This document shows positions 63,001-64,000 of a stretch of DNA of 64,000 bases, piece by piece. Within the stretch, counting starts at the first letter, position 1; every line of letters begins with the position of its first letter. This DNA comes from Oscheius sp. JU75 (Eukaryota; Nematoda; Chromadorea; Rhabditida; Rhabditidae), in contig JASJZC010000007.1 of NCBI GenBank assembly GCA_037178855.1, forward strand, positions 2,914,001 to 2,978,000, in the 5' to 3' direction. The position numbers and the translations under genes were made by a program. The notes under the pieces were generated by a model. It ran no database searches, was not told the origin of the DNA, and saw only the letters and a program-made list of their open reading frames with translations.

Positions 63001-63978
63001 AATCAAAACGAAGAGGGAGTCCGTGGCGGAAAACAAGAAGCGAAATCGTGCTACGAGTCACGCAGAAGAGTTCGTGGTGACAAGCACCAGCAGCAAAGAA
63101 ATGGTTCATCGCGGTTACTGTATCCACGTTAGGAAAAACAAATTGAAAAATTTGAAAGATGAAACCGAGGTGTGCAAATTTGCTACGGCATTCAAAAAAG
63201 AGCATATTACTTTTTTGATTTCAATGATAAACATAAGCAACAAAAAGTTACGATGTTTCACACATGGATGAAGAAAGTCACCTCAGCTCATTCAGCTTGG
63301 AAGCTGGCCGACTTGAACTACGGTGTCGACCGGCCGTCATCAGGTTTTGGAAAGAAGCTGACCGTGGAAGTACGTTCTGAGCTGTGCTAGGGAGAGCGCA
63401 TTTTCCTTTCCGCATGTTTCTAAGTGGACAAACGGAGAGCGCCGTTTCGAAAGTTCATACATGCACTGCCAGACACGCGACTGCAAGAGCTAGGAAAAGT
63501 GCAGAGGTATTTCCTCTACGATTTTCGATGCGATTTACAGTTTCACAGTCCTACAAACATAGTTCGAACATGGTTTTGCTGTACCAGGATTTGCGATTGT
63601 TACGGTTCAGACTTGAGCTCAAATCCAATATCCAATATTTAACTAGTATTACTCTCATTTGTTTACTGCTATGTGTAGATTTTATAATTTCGGTTAGCTG
63701 TTGATAAATCCAATTACCTAAACAACCGGATATAACTAAAGCTAACGTTTTGAAGTCTTTTGTGTGATTTCCAGTTGAACCCAAGTAGATGGAAAACAAA
63801 ATCACAATTGAACACCTTTGGAGTATTGTAACTTGTAAAGTAATGGTCAGCTCACCGCAAAATGAACATCGTCGTACTCGCAGCTATGTCGCGACCAGAA
63901 TGATGCCTCATACAGTACTACTTACCTTTGCGGCGTTGCCGCAGAGGTTGCGGAAGCGGAAGGCAGGGCGGCACTCAT
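60093..63978 (-). CDS. cky-1: CKY-1, NPAS4-type bHLH-PAS transcription factor
   Basis: Nine minus-strand exons (63978-63926, 62456-62221, 62179-62031, 61989-61807, 61767-61693, 61652-61412, 61064-60790, 60752-60612, 60572-60093) encode 610 residues. The bHLH is unmistakably of the NPAS4 type: [39 protein letters not shown], then [16 protein letters not shown] follows ([34 protein letters not shown]), then PAS-B ([33 protein letters not shown]). The C-terminus is Pro/Gln/Ser-rich with an IKQEP SUMO-type site and a probable activation region. Exon 1 ([17 protein letters not shown]) is inferred: its AG end plus C at 62456 restores the frame, but that acceptor (GCGACAG) is weak. The intron after exon 2 starts with GCAAGT. 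NPAS4 relatives are neuronal factors that pair with an ARNT partner. Intron 1 is about 1.5 kb. Confidence 0.93.
62470..62479 (+). promoter_or_regulatory. C/EBP-like palindrome 1
   Basis: ATTGCGCAAG, one mismatch from the C/EBP/bZIP consensus RTTGCGYAAY, lies just upstream of cky-1 exon 2 and is preceded by CG. It shares CGATTGCGCAA with the second copy 168 bp away. Confidence 0.4.
62638..62647 (+). promoter_or_regulatory. C/EBP-like palindrome 2
   Basis: ATTGCGCAAC fits the C/EBP consensus RTTGCGYAAY exactly and lies in a GC-richer part of the first cky-1 intron (or in the promoter of a shorter transcript starting at exon 2). Confidence 0.45.
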
Positions 63979-64000
63979 GGCGCGTGCCGCAACGGAATGG

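Noticed and set aside
63023-63390. Plus-strand frames inside the first cky-1 intron
   Set aside because: Short, in two different frames, without homology; they lie opposite a probable intron.
1-64000. CRISPR arrays, bacterial operons, phage or viral genes
   Set aside because: No direct-repeat arrays, no ribosome-binding-site-led gene strings, no capsid or polymerase motifs. The DNA is a spliced animal genome.

Overview
The window is nuclear DNA of a nematode. The genes are split by many very short introns (mostly 36-45 nt, GT..TTTNCAG type). Several start codons lie a few bases after a TTTNCAG acceptor, which fits spliced-leader trans-splicing. Several proteins match nematode or metazoan families that I recognise: the NPAS4-type factor CKY-1, the ROS1-type receptor ROL-3, PACS-1, peptide receptors and an ODR-3/GPA-like G-alpha. 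I cannot name the species. All exon models were built by eye from splice signals, reading phase and family homology.

Layout, left to right. 1-1049 (+): the last five exons of an exportin-7 homologue. 2409-4033 (+): a mitochondrial carrier of the SLC25A45/47/48 type. 6892-9473 (+): the B56 regulatory subunit of PP2A. 10620-12603 (-): an NPY/NPF-like neuropeptide receptor. About 8.8 kb of AT-rich intergenic DNA follows, with a G10 tract, a compound hairpin, a GC-rich island and a tRNA-like relic. 21419-24493 (+): PACS-1. 24494-29595: intergenic. 29596-31827 (+): an FMRFamide-receptor-like GPCR. 32309-41408 (+): a complete 40-exon ROS1/ROL-3 receptor whose kinase domain lacks key catalytic residues. 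41296-43137 (-): an unidentified acidic, probably nuclear protein whose coding end overlaps that of rol-3. 44481-45631 (+): a short Pro/Ser-rich protein. 45863-47314 (-): a G-alpha subunit. 47315-54969: intergenic, with an apparently undescribed 264-bp terminal-inverted-repeat element. 54970-56003 (-): two weakly supported small genes. 59189-59761 (+): a small secreted cysteine-containing protein. 60093-63978 (-): cky-1, whose first exon is at the right edge of the window.

Many of these genes concern signalling: two peptide GPCRs, a heterotrimeric G-alpha, a receptor (pseudo)kinase, a PP2A targeting subunit and a neuronal bHLH-PAS factor. Apart from a possible GPCR/rol-3 operon (481-bp gap) I see no pathway-level cluster. 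Two gene pairs are convergent, with closely spaced or overlapping poly(A) signals.

The most notable findings are four probable GC-AG introns, each supported by phase and homology; at least six stop-free introns of 36 or 39 nt; the predicted loss of catalysis in the ROS1-type kinase; the inverted-repeat element with TIR-derived tandem copies; and the tail-to-tail antisense coding overlap between rol-3 and its neighbour. I found no clearly unprecedented multi-gene system.
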